DNA of 47,118 nucleotides from Oscillospiraceae bacterium (GTDB lineage Bacteria > Bacillota > Clostridia > Oscillospirales > Ruminococcaceae), in assembly GCA_016288755.1 (NCBI GenBank), contig JAEELE010000068.1, positions 1-47,118 of the forward strand, in the 5' to 3' direction. Below, in pieces: positions 21,562-28,173 of this stretch. How positions within the stretch are numbered: the first letter of the stretch is position 1; the number at the start of each line of letters is the position of its first letter. Made by a program: the position numbers and the translations under genes. The notes under the pieces are model-generated. The model did not search any database and was not told where the DNA came from. It saw nothing but the letters and a program-made list of their open reading frames with translations.

Positions 21562-21786
21562 ATGGAATATGTCATTGAAACCACCGACGGCGGCTTCTTT
21601 GTCGAGAACGGGCTCGTCTTTCAGGATGAGCGCGGCTCCACGATGCTGATTGCCCGGTTTGACAGCGATCAGAAGGCAGAGCAGTATCTGCGCAAAAAGA
21701 TGAGCGACTCCGCAAAGCCGAAAACAAAGAAAACGAAAAAGACCTCCGGAAAATATGAGCAGAAAAAGCGGAGGCATCACAGGTAA
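21562..21786 (+). CDS. Small basic-tailed protein of unknown function, paralogue 1
   Basis: 74 residues; the ATG follows GGAGGG. The first about 47 residues (M-E-Y-V-I-E-T-T-D-G-G-F-F-V-E-N-G ... Y-L-R-K-K-M) form a small beta-rich unit ending in a helix; the rest is a Lys/Arg tail (K-T-K-K-T-K-K, K-K-R-R-H-H-R). The next gene encodes a clear homologue, so this is a tandem duplication. I do not recognise the family. The basic tail would suit binding to nucleic acid, ribosomes or acidic partners. The gene sits tightly inside the NrtR operon (23 bp on each side), so a role tied to NAD is possible but unproven. Confidence 0.8.
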   Translation: MEYVIETTDGGFFVENGLVFQDERGSTMLIARFDSDQKAEQYLRKKMSDSAKPKTKKTKKTSGKYEQKKRRHHR

Positions 21787-21809
21787 AGCACAGAACGGGA
21801 GGTGCACAG

Positions 21810-22040
21810 ATGGGACTGTATATTCAGGATTCTGACGGTGCTGTTTATGTGAAAGACGGCATGGCGATCCACGACAACCGGGGACACAAGGAGATCATGA
21901 AGCAGTTTCGCAGTGATGCGGAGGCGGAGGAATATCTGCTCAGGCTCATGGGCAGAGACCTCCCGAAACGGAATTCTCCGGTCACGCCGGAGATGAACGG
22001 CAAGCACAAGAAATCGCACAGACGGAGGAAACCGAAATGA
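21810..22040 (+). CDS. Small basic-tailed protein of unknown function, paralogue 2
   Basis: 76 residues; the ATG follows GGGAGGTG. It aligns along its length with the preceding protein: G-L-Y-I-Q-D-S-D-G-A-V-Y-V-K-D-G against Y-V-I-E-T-T-D-G-G-F-F-V-E-N-G, then D-N-R-G against D-E-R-G, and F-R-S-D-A-E-A-E-E-Y-L against F-D-S-D-Q-K-A-E-Q-Y-L. The tail K-H-K-K-S-H-R-R-R-K-P-K is again basic. The stop overlaps the NMN adenylyltransferase start (ATGA), so its translation is tied to an NAD enzyme. Function unknown. Confidence 0.8.
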   Translation: MGLYIQDSDGAVYVKDGMAIHDNRGHKEIMKQFRSDAEAEEYLLRLMGRDLPKRNSPVTPEMNGKHKKSHRRRKPK

Positions 22041-22519
22041 TCTACGGCTTCTACGGCGGCAAATTCCTGCCGATGCACAAGGGACATCTCTACTGCATCG
22101 ACACGGCAGCGCGGATGTGCGACCATGTGACCGTGCTGATGTTTCACGGCGGCAATGATGAAATGCGAATCTGTGCGGAGGGCAGTCAGCCGTTCCTTGC
22201 GCTTGATTTCCGTGAAGCACAGATGCGGCGCGTGTGTGCGCTCTATCCGAATGTCGAATGCCACACGGTTGACATCACCGCGCTCAAACTGCCCGACGGC
22301 ACCGAGGACTGGGACGCCGAAACCCCGCTGGTCCGGCAATATGTGCCGAAAATGGACTATGTCTATTCCAGCGAGCCCTCCTACGGCGCGTATTTCGCGC
22401 GCGCCTACCCGGAGGCACAGCATATCATCGTCGACGCAGAGCGCAGGACCTATCCGATCAGCAGCACGCTGATCCGGGCAATGCAGGAAACGGAGGAACA
22501 GCAAAGATGGATGGTCTGA
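22037..22519 (+). CDS. NMN adenylyltransferase (NadR-type nucleotidyltransferase domain)
   Basis: 160 residues. The nucleotidyltransferase signature G-G-K-F-L-P-M-H-K-G-H (HxGH at 14-17) and the C-terminal Y-P-I-S-S-T-L-I-R (ISSTxxR) are intact. The best match is the NadR N-terminal enzyme domain, without the kinase or the helix-turn-helix of full NadR. It would join ATP and NMN (or nicotinate mononucleotide) to make NAD or its deamido form. It overlaps the small gene before it and PnuC after it (13 bp). Since PnuC imports nicotinamide riboside, a ribosyl kinase is expected elsewhere in the genome. Confidence 0.82.
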   Translation: MIYGFYGGKFLPMHKGHLYCIDTAARMCDHVTVLMFHGGNDEMRICAEGSQPFLALDFREAQMRRVCALYPNVECHTVDITALKLPDGTEDWDAETPLVRQYVPKMDYVYSSEPSYGAYFARAYPEAQHIIVDAERRTYPISSTLIRAMQETEEQQRWMV

Positions 22520-23259
22520 AAAAGATCGGCAGGGCTTTTGCCTCACTGAAATGGTACGAAATACTCATGTGCGCGGTCATGTTCGTCATCGCGGTCTACT
22601 ACGCGATCCAGCCGCAGGAGGACACCCCGCAGTGGCTCGCGGTCATCAACTTCGTCTCGGGACTGTGCGGCATCATGTGCGTGTTCCTGACGGCAAAGGC
22701 AAACCGCATGAACTTCCCCTTCGCGATCGTGAACACCACCGTGTTCATCATCTACCTCGGATACTTCGGCATCTGGGCGACCTTCTGGCTCGAAACGGCG
22801 GTCTACTTCCCGCTGAATATCATCTCGTGGGTCAAATGGTATCAGCACAAGGACGAGGATGACGCCCTGCTGGCAAAGTCGAAGAAGCTGTCCGCGGCGC
22901 AGCATGTTCTGGTGACCGCAATCATCGTTGCGCTGACCGTTCTGGTGCATCTGACGCTCTCGAAGCTCGCGGGCGACACATGGATGAAATTCGCACAGCA
23001 GTTCGGCTGGAATACGGCAGTGATGAAGTGGCTCGATTCCGCGATCTTCGCGATCGGCATCACCGCCAGCGTGCTGGAGCTGCTGCGATACAAGGAGCAG
23101 TATATCTGGTGGCTGATCACCGACGTGTTCGCCGTCGTGCAGTATTCGCTCAAGCGCGACCCGGTCTACACGACCAAAAAGGCGATCTATCTGATCGAGG
23201 CGATCGTGGGACTGCGCAACTGGCACAGGCTCTCGCAGAAGAACAAAACCAACGAATAA
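22507..23259 (+). CDS. pnuC: PnuC-type nicotinamide riboside transporter
   Basis: 250 residues with about seven to eight hydrophobic helices in two similar halves. Each half has the Asn/Trp-rich substrate-site helices of PnuC: N-F-P-F-A-I-V-N-T-T and P-L-N-I-I-S-W-V-K-W in the first, W-W-L-I-T-D-V-F-A-V-V and A-I-Y-L-I-E-A-I-V-G-L in the second. It carries out facilitated uptake of nicotinamide riboside across the cytoplasmic membrane. The position after an NMN adenylyltransferase inside the NrtR operon supports the substrate. The start is inside the preceding gene. Confidence 0.88.
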   Translation: MDGLKKIGRAFASLKWYEILMCAVMFVIAVYYAIQPQEDTPQWLAVINFVSGLCGIMCVFLTAKANRMNFPFAIVNTTVFIIYLGYFGIWATFWLETAVYFPLNIISWVKWYQHKDEDDALLAKSKKLSAAQHVLVTAIIVALTVLVHLTLSKLAGDTWMKFAQQFGWNTAVMKWLDSAIFAIGITASVLELLRYKEQYIWWLITDVFAVVQYSLKRDPVYTTKKAIYLIEAIVGLRNWHRLSQKNKTNE

Positions 23260-23274
23260 CAGGAGGATACGGAC

Positions 23275-23799
23275 ATGAAACAGTTTCTGATCGTTGTGGA
23301 TATGCAGAAGGACTTTGTGGACGGGGCACTGGGCTCCGCGGAGGCCTGCGCGATCGTGCCCGCAGCCGCCGAAAAGATCCGGGGCTTCGCGGGCGAGGTT
23401 TTCGCGACGCTCGACACGCACTCTGACAATTACATGGACACCGCCGAGGGCAGAAAGCTCCCCGTGCCGCACTGCATCAAAGGCACAGAGGGCTGGCAGC
23501 TCGACGCACAGATTGCGGCGGCGCTGAACGAAAAGGGCTATACGCCGGTCGAGAAGCACACCTTCGGCTCTGTCGATCTGCCCGGGCTGATCCTGAAAGC
23601 AGCCGGCGACGAGGAATTCACGCTCGAGCTGATCGGGCTCTGCACCGATATCTGCGTCGTCAGCAATGCGCTGATGCTCAAGGCGGTCTTCCCCGAGGTG
23701 CCGATCGCCGTGGACGCCGCCTGCTGCGCCGGTGTCACGCCGGAAAAGCACGAGGCAGCGCTCGAGACCATGCGCAGCTGCCAGATCGACGTGAAATGA
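23275..23799 (+). CDS. pncA: Nicotinamidase (isochorismatase family)
   Basis: 174 residues; the ATG follows AGGAGG. The catalytic triad is visible: Asp9 in V-V-D-M-Q-K-D-F, Lys94 in V-E-K-H-T-F-G-S, and Cys127 in C-T-D-I-C-V. Metal ligands appear in D-T-H-S-D-N-Y. It hydrolyses nicotinamide to nicotinate, which the pncB product downstream would use. It is somewhat shorter than E. coli PncA (about 213). The operon context makes nicotinamidase far likelier than another isochorismatase-like amidase. A GC hairpin without T-tract (23800-23829) follows the stop and may be a weak terminator. Confidence 0.85.
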   Translation: MKQFLIVVDMQKDFVDGALGSAEACAIVPAAAEKIRGFAGEVFATLDTHSDNYMDTAEGRKLPVPHCIKGTEGWQLDAQIAAALNEKGYTPVEKHTFGSVDLPGLILKAAGDEEFTLELIGLCTDICVVSNALMLKAVFPEVPIAVDAACCAGVTPEKHEAALETMRSCQIDVK

Positions 23800-23870
23800 A
23801 GCTGCGTGCGCCCGGTGATGCGGGCAGCTGACCGTCCGGAATCCCGCGGCGGAGAATCTGCACAATCCGG

Positions 23871-23899
23871 TTGACAACTGCCGAAAAATGCAATATAAT
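23871..23899 (+). promoter_or_regulatory. Consensus promoter of pncB
   Basis: TTGACA, 17 bp, TATAAT. The palindrome seen at the nrtR promoter is not repeated here, so NrtR control of this unit is uncertain. Confidence 0.85.
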
Positions 23900-23970
23900 A
23901 AAGATATGCAGACCGCATGTCAAAAAAAACGGCTGCCGCCGTTTGCGCCGAAACAGAAAGGAGCATTGCC

Positions 23971-25176
23971 ATGAAACTCAAACCGATCGTGGTGTCGCTG
24001 CTGGACACCGACCTCTACAAATTCAACATGAATCAGGTGATCTTCCACAAGCACACCGATCTCTGCGGACAGTATTATTTCAAGTGCCGCAACAGGGACG
24101 TCGTGTTCACGCAGGAGATGGTGCAGGAGATCAACGAGCAGATCGACCACCTCTGCACCCTGCGCTTCAAGAAGGAGGAGCTCGACTACCTGCGCTCGAT
24201 CCGCTTCATCAAGCGCGATTATGTCGAATTTCTGCGCCTGTGGCATCCGATCCGCGACTATGTGACCGCGGCGCTCCTCGAAAACGGCGAGCTGCGCATC
24301 ATCGTCGACGGTCCGCTGTTCTCCGCGATGCAGTTTGAGATCTACCTGCTCGAGATCGTCAATGAGGTCTACTTCCGCATGAAGTATGACTATGCCAAGC
24401 TGCTGAAATCCGCGGAGGAGCGGCTCGACGAGAAGATCAGAAAGCTCAACGACGGCACCTATACATTCCGGTTCGCCGAATTCGGCTGCCGCAGACGCCT
24501 GTCCCGCGAGTGGGAGGACGTCGTCGTGCGCCGGCTCTGCACCGAGACCGACAAGTGTGTCGGCACCTCGAATGTGTATCTCGCGATGAAGTATCATGTC
24601 ACGCCGGTCGGCACCTATGCGCATGAGTTCGTGCAGATGTATCAGGGCATCGACGAGATTCCGCTCGCCTTCACGAACCACTACGCCATGCGCGACTGGT
24701 ACGACGAATATCAGGGCGACAACGGCACCGCGCTGACAGATACCGTCTCGACCGACCTGTTCCTGCTCGATTTCAACCGCGCGATGGTCAACAACTACAC
24801 CGGCGTGCGCCACGACAGCGGCGACCCCTACGCATGGGGCGAAAAGATGATCGCGCACTATAAAAAATACGGCGTCGACCCGAAGACGAAGCTGCTGCTG
24901 TTCAGCGACAGCCTCGACTTTGACCGCGCGCAGAAGCTCTACGAGTATTTCTGTGACAAGACGAAGGTCTCCTTCGGCATCGGCACCTTCTGCACGAATG
25001 ACACCGAGGAGCAGGCGCTGAATATCGTCATCAAGCTGCAGTATGTCAACGGCAGACCTGTCGCAAAGCTCTCCGACGACATCGGCAAGGCGATGTGCCG
25101 CGAGCCCGAGTATCTGGAATATCTGAAAAATGCCGTCGCATTCCGGCTGGAGCGCGACGCAAAGAAGAGCAAGTGA
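23971..25176 (+). CDS. pncB: Nicotinate phosphoribosyltransferase
   Basis: 401 residues from the ATG at 23971, which follows AAAGGAG; the frame is open from 23917 but lacks a ribosome binding site there. The N-terminus S-L-L-D-T-D-L-Y-K-F-N-M is the family signature. G-T-Y-A-H-E-F contains the His that is phosphorylated in the ATP-coupled reaction, and R-H-D-S-G-D-P belongs to the phosphoribosyl site. The length fits the about 400-residue bacterial PncB class. It makes nicotinate mononucleotide from nicotinate and PRPP, completing the salvage route that pncA begins. It has its own promoter and a strong terminator. Confidence 0.95.
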   Translation: MKLKPIVVSLLDTDLYKFNMNQVIFHKHTDLCGQYYFKCRNRDVVFTQEMVQEINEQIDHLCTLRFKKEELDYLRSIRFIKRDYVEFLRLWHPIRDYVTAALLENGELRIIVDGPLFSAMQFEIYLLEIVNEVYFRMKYDYAKLLKSAEERLDEKIRKLNDGTYTFRFAEFGCRRRLSREWEDVVVRRLCTETDKCVGTSNVYLAMKYHVTPVGTYAHEFVQMYQGIDEIPLAFTNHYAMRDWYDEYQGDNGTALTDTVSTDLFLLDFNRAMVNNYTGVRHDSGDPYAWGEKMIAHYKKYGVDPKTKLLLFSDSLDFDRAQKLYEYFCDKTKVSFGIGTFCTNDTEEQALNIVIKLQYVNGRPVAKLSDDIGKAMCREPEYLEYLKNAVAFRLERDAKKSK

Positions 25177-25196
25177 TCCTTGCAGCGAACAATAAC

Positions 25197-25236
25197 AAAA
25201 AGCGGGAATCGGTCAGAAGCCGGTTCCCGCTTTTTG
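25197..25236 (+). terminator. Intrinsic terminator of pncB, directly followed by repeat copy D
   Basis: AAAAAGCGGGAA / TTCCCGCTTTTT stem with extra pairing in the loop, then GTTTGTCGAT. The tail merges into the left end of the family 1 repeat. Confidence 0.88.
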
Positions 25237-25424
25237 TTTGTCGATCATGTGGGATCGATGTGCCTGCGGTTTTTTTGTGGGGACTCCATCCCCACGCCCC
25301 TGCCAAAGGGTCAGTGACCCTTTGGAATCCCATTTTGTGTGATTCTGACGCTGAATCATAATGGGATTCTTAAGGGCTGGCAGCCCTTAAGCGGGGACTT
25401 GGGGGCAAAGCCCCCAATATGATC
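25236..25424 (+). repeat. Family 1 hairpin-rich interspersed repeat, copy D (divergent, right end lost)
   Basis: It begins GTTTGTCGAT as in copy B and keeps the order of the stems, but their sequences have changed in a paired way: GTGGGGA/TCCCCAC, CAAAGGGTCA/TGACCCTTTG, CTTAAGGGCT/AGCCCTTAAG and TTGGGGGC/GCCCCCAA. It stops at CCCCAATATGATC; the last about 35 bp and any right-hand hairpin are absent. The stop codon of the convergent cyclase gene begins at the next base. Confidence 0.85.
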
Positions 25425-26006
25425 TCACCGCATAAGAAAGGCACGGCAGGGGGCGCCGTCGGCACCGCCGAGATTGAGCGGGGCGGCACTGAGCAGCCAT
25501 TTTCCCTCCGCAGCGGCGCTGAGCACGATGCCCTCGAGCAGCACCGTGCCGGCACCGAGCAGAATCCGGTGCACCTCTGCGGGGGCATCCTCCGGACCGA
25601 CCGTCTGGCTCTCGTTGCCCAGCAGCAGAATTCCCGCCTGCGCAAAGACCCGCGCAGCATCTGCGGTCACGACGGCTTCTCCGGCGATCAGGATGCGCTC
25701 CTGCGCGTTCTCCGCCCGTGCGCGCGCCATGATCGCTTCGGCGTCTGCTGCGGTGACATCGCCGCTGTGCCGCACGACAAAGCAGTCGCCGACAAACACC
25801 GACAGCTCGAGCGCGCCGACAGGCTTGCCGTCGGGGAGAAAGTGAAACGGCGCATCAATATGCGTGCCGTTGTGCGCACACATCGAGAAGGCGGTCAGAT
25901 TGTATTCTGCGCCCTCTGCCGTGCTGCTGAGACGCTCACAGCGGGGGGCGGGATCGCCGGGAAACACCCGGCACGAAAAGACCTCCTGCGAAATATCGAG
26001 AATCAT
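25425..26006 (-). CDS. Cyclase / kynurenine-formamidase-like family hydrolase
   Basis: 193 residues from the ATG at 26006 (after CGGAGG); the longer frame to 26078 covers the promoter. The family motif H-N-G-T-H-I-D-A-P-F-H (45-55) supplies the metal ligands, preceded by V-F-P-G-D-P. The family (PF04199) includes KynB arylformamidases and cyclase-like hydrolases with other substrates. No other kynurenine-pathway gene is in the window, so the KynB label is not claimed. The reading frame ends against repeat copy D, but the ending A-F-L-M-R looks natural in length. Confidence 0.8.
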   Translation of the reverse strand: MILDISQEVFSCRVFPGDPAPRCERLSSTAEGAEYNLTAFSMCAHNGTHIDAPFHFLPDGKPVGALELSVFVGDCFVVRHSGDVTAADAEAIMARARAENAQERILIAGEAVVTADAARVFAQAGILLLGNESQTVGPEDAPAEVHRILLGAGTVLLEGIVLSAAAEGKWLLSAAPLNLGGADGAPCRAFLMR

Positions 26007-26049
26007 GCCTGTACCTCCGTTTGTTCTGCACTGCCGCAGTATTATGCTC

Positions 26050-26078
26050 AGTATACCATATCCGGCGAAAAAAAGCAA
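26050..26078 (-). promoter_or_regulatory. Promoter of the cyclase-family gene
   Basis: On the minus strand TTGCTT, 17 bp, TATACT, about 40 bp before the ATG. Confidence 0.6.
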
Positions 26079-26269
26079 CGGTGCCGCCGGTTCAGCCCTT
26101 ACGGGAATGCCGAAAAAAACTTTTTTTGAAAATCATAAGGAATTCTTCCGTGTGCAGCGTATCATAGGTGAAGCGGGTAAGGCGCTGCCCGCAGAAGCAG
26201 AGAGAGATACCGGACACATCCGCACGAAAAATCACGCTGATACAGCGAAATAATACGGAGGTAACTGAT

Positions 26270-27868
26270 ATGAAACACAATGCAATGAAGCAGGCACTGA
26301 CCCTGATGCTCGCGGCGGTCCTGATGACCGGCTGCGGGGAACGGCAATACGCGAATACTGCCGACCAGGGGCTGCAGATGAACGGCGGCATGAACTATTA
26401 CAAAACAGAGGCGGGCGTCGCAGCGGAGGAAGGCGACATCGGCATGCGTCCCGACCTCGGCGACCCGGAATTCAACACGGAGGAGTACAGCGCAATCACG
26501 GAGAACAGCTTCAAGAGCACCGTCTCCGACCCGCTCTCGACCTTCTCCGCGGATGTGGACACCGCGTCCTATTCCAATCTGCGCCGGATGATCCGGCAGG
26601 GCGACAACATCCCGACCGACGCCGTGCGCATCGAGGAGATGATCAACTATTTCCACTATGACTACCCCGAGCCGGCAGCGGGCGAGCCGTTCTCCGTCAC
26701 GACGGAAATCGCGCAGTGCCCGTGGAACCGCGACACCAAGCTGCTGATGATCGGCATGAAGGCGGAGGAGATCGACCTTACTGACCGCCAGCCGATGAAT
26801 CTGGTCTTCCTGATCGACGTCAGCGGTTCGATGTATTCCGCGGACAAGCTGCCGCTCGTGCAGAAATCCTTCGGCATGCTGACCGAGCAGCTCAACAAGA
26901 ACGACCGCGTCTCGATCGTGACCTATGCCAGCGGCGACGCCGTTCTGCTGGAGGGCTGCGCGGGCAATGAGGGCAGCCGCATCCGCGAGACGATCGAATC
27001 GCTGACGGCGGGCGGCTCGACGGCAGGCGCAGCAGGCATCAAAACCGCCTATGAGATCGCGAAGAAGTACTACATTGACGGCGGCAACAACCGCGTCATT
27101 CTCGCAACGGACGGCGACCTCAATGTCGGCATTTCGAGCGAGGCGGACCTGAAAAAGCTGGTCGAGAAGCAGCGCAAAAAGGGCGTGTTCCTCTCCGTGC
27201 TCGGCTTCGGCACCGGCAATATCAAGGACAACAAGATGGAGACCCTCGCCGACAGCGGCAACGGCAATTATTCCTATATCGACAGCGAGCTTGAGGCGCG
27301 CAGAGTGCTCGTCGAGGAGATGGGCGGCACGCTGGTCACCGTCGCGAAGGACGTCAAATTTCAGGTGGAGTTCAATCCGGCATATATCAAGGGCTACCGG
27401 CTGATCGGCTATGAGAACCGGATGCTCGCCGCCGAGGATTTCGCGGACGACACCAAGGACGCCGGCGAGATCGGCGCGGGACACACCGTCACGGCGCTCT
27501 ATGAGATCGCGGAGAACGACAGCGCGATGACCTTTGATTCGGCGTCGCTCAAATACAGCGACGGGAACCGCGGCACCGAAAACGGCGAATTCTGCACGGT
27601 CTCCGTGCGCTACAAGGCGCCCGACGGCGACGAGAGCCGGCTGCTGAGCTATCCGGTCACGCAGGCGGCGAAGCAGGCAGAAATGTCCGACGATCTGCGC
27701 TTTGCTTCGGCGGTTGCGGCATTCGGGCTGACGCTGCGGGACAGCGCCTACAAGGGCAGCGCAGACAGATCGCTCGTGCTGAGCCTGCTGCGCGAGAGCG
27801 ACAGCGCCGACAGCTACCGCGCGGAATTTGCGGAGCTGGTGCAGGAGGCAAGGTTCACGGCTGACTGA
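26270..27868 (+). CDS. von Willebrand factor A domain lipoprotein (YfbK-like)
   Basis: 532 residues; the ATG at 26270 follows ACGGAGG. The lipobox is L-M-T-G-C with Cys22. An N-terminal YfbK-type domain (about 70-150, F-S-A-D-V-D-T-A-S-Y-S-N) is followed by a vWA domain whose MIDAS is complete: D-V-S-G-S-M (Asp183, Ser185, Ser187), T-A-G-G-S-T and A-T-D-G-D. A C-terminal DUF3520-like part follows. It is surface-anchored and would bind protein or matrix ligands through a divalent metal. It stands alone between a promoter I cannot place with confidence (26079-26269 shows no clear -35/-10 pair) and a hairpin terminator. Confidence 0.88.
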   Translation: MKHNAMKQALTLMLAAVLMTGCGERQYANTADQGLQMNGGMNYYKTEAGVAAEEGDIGMRPDLGDPEFNTEEYSAITENSFKSTVSDPLSTFSADVDTASYSNLRRMIRQGDNIPTDAVRIEEMINYFHYDYPEPAAGEPFSVTTEIAQCPWNRDTKLLMIGMKAEEIDLTDRQPMNLVFLIDVSGSMYSADKLPLVQKSFGMLTEQLNKNDRVSIVTYASGDAVLLEGCAGNEGSRIRETIESLTAGGSTAGAAGIKTAYEIAKKYYIDGGNNRVILATDGDLNVGISSEADLKKLVEKQRKKGVFLSVLGFGTGNIKDNKMETLADSGNGNYSYIDSELEARRVLVEEMGGTLVTVAKDVKFQVEFNPAYIKGYRLIGYENRMLAAEDFADDTKDAGEIGAGHTVTALYEIAENDSAMTFDSASLKYSDGNRGTENGEFCTVSVRYKAPDGDESRLLSYPVTQAAKQAEMSDDLRFASAVAAFGLTLRDSAYKGSADRSLVLSLLRESDSADSYRAEFAELVQEARFTAD

Positions 27869-27899
27869 CCGCGCGCCGCATGATATCACAGAATCAGAT

Positions 27900-27939
27900 G
27901 AGGGGAAGCACGCCGGGAACAATCGGCGGGCTTCCCCTC
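27900..27939 (+). terminator. Hairpin terminator of the vWA lipoprotein gene
   Basis: GAGGGGAAGC ... GCTTCCCCTC outer stem with an inner CGCCG/CGGCG pairing, followed by a weak T-tract (AGTGTTATT). Confidence 0.7.
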
Positions 27940-28006
27940 AGTGTTATTCGTTTCGGCAGAAGGCAGCAGGAAAGAAAAAGAATAAAGAAAAAAGAATAAT
28001 GGCGGT

Positions 28007-28173
28007 ATGCGCTTCGCACATGATTCAGAATGGGGGGAACTCCAAGCCCCGCAGTGCGACCTTCGTTTCAGCAGAAGCAGTGAAGATGACGGAACAACTC
28101 CTCACTCCTCACTTCTAACTTGCCATTTCTCATTTCTCATTTCTCACTTCTCGCTTTCCGTTTCCCACTTCAT
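28007..28173 (-). repeat. Family 2 repeat, copy 3, with an 11-unit heptamer array
   Basis: On the minus strand the core begins GTTCCGTCATCTTCA and runs through CTTCTGCTGAAACGAAGG and GGGGCTTGGAG to CCCCATTCTGAATCAT, matching copy 1 in order. Its array on the plus strand (28097-28173) is a run of 7-bp units: ACTCCTC twice, ACTTCTA, ACTTGCC, ATTTCTC three times, ACTTCTC, GCTTTCC, GTTTCCC, ACTTCAT. The last 30 bp lie inside the EAL gene. Confidence 0.8.

Noticed and set aside
23877-23915. NrtR operator at the pncB promoter (AATATAATAAAGATAT)
   Set aside because: It is not symmetrical and does not match the TATTAT-C-ATAATA palindrome of the nrtR promoter.
25425-26006. Naming the cyclase-family gene kynB
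   Set aside because: The fold family is broad and no other kynurenine-pathway gene is visible, so only the family is stated.
28097-28173. CRISPR or ordinary microsatellite at the heptamer arrays
   Set aside because: The units are 7 bp with no spacers. The same core sequence accompanies the arrays at three other loci, so a dispersed repeat family explains them better.
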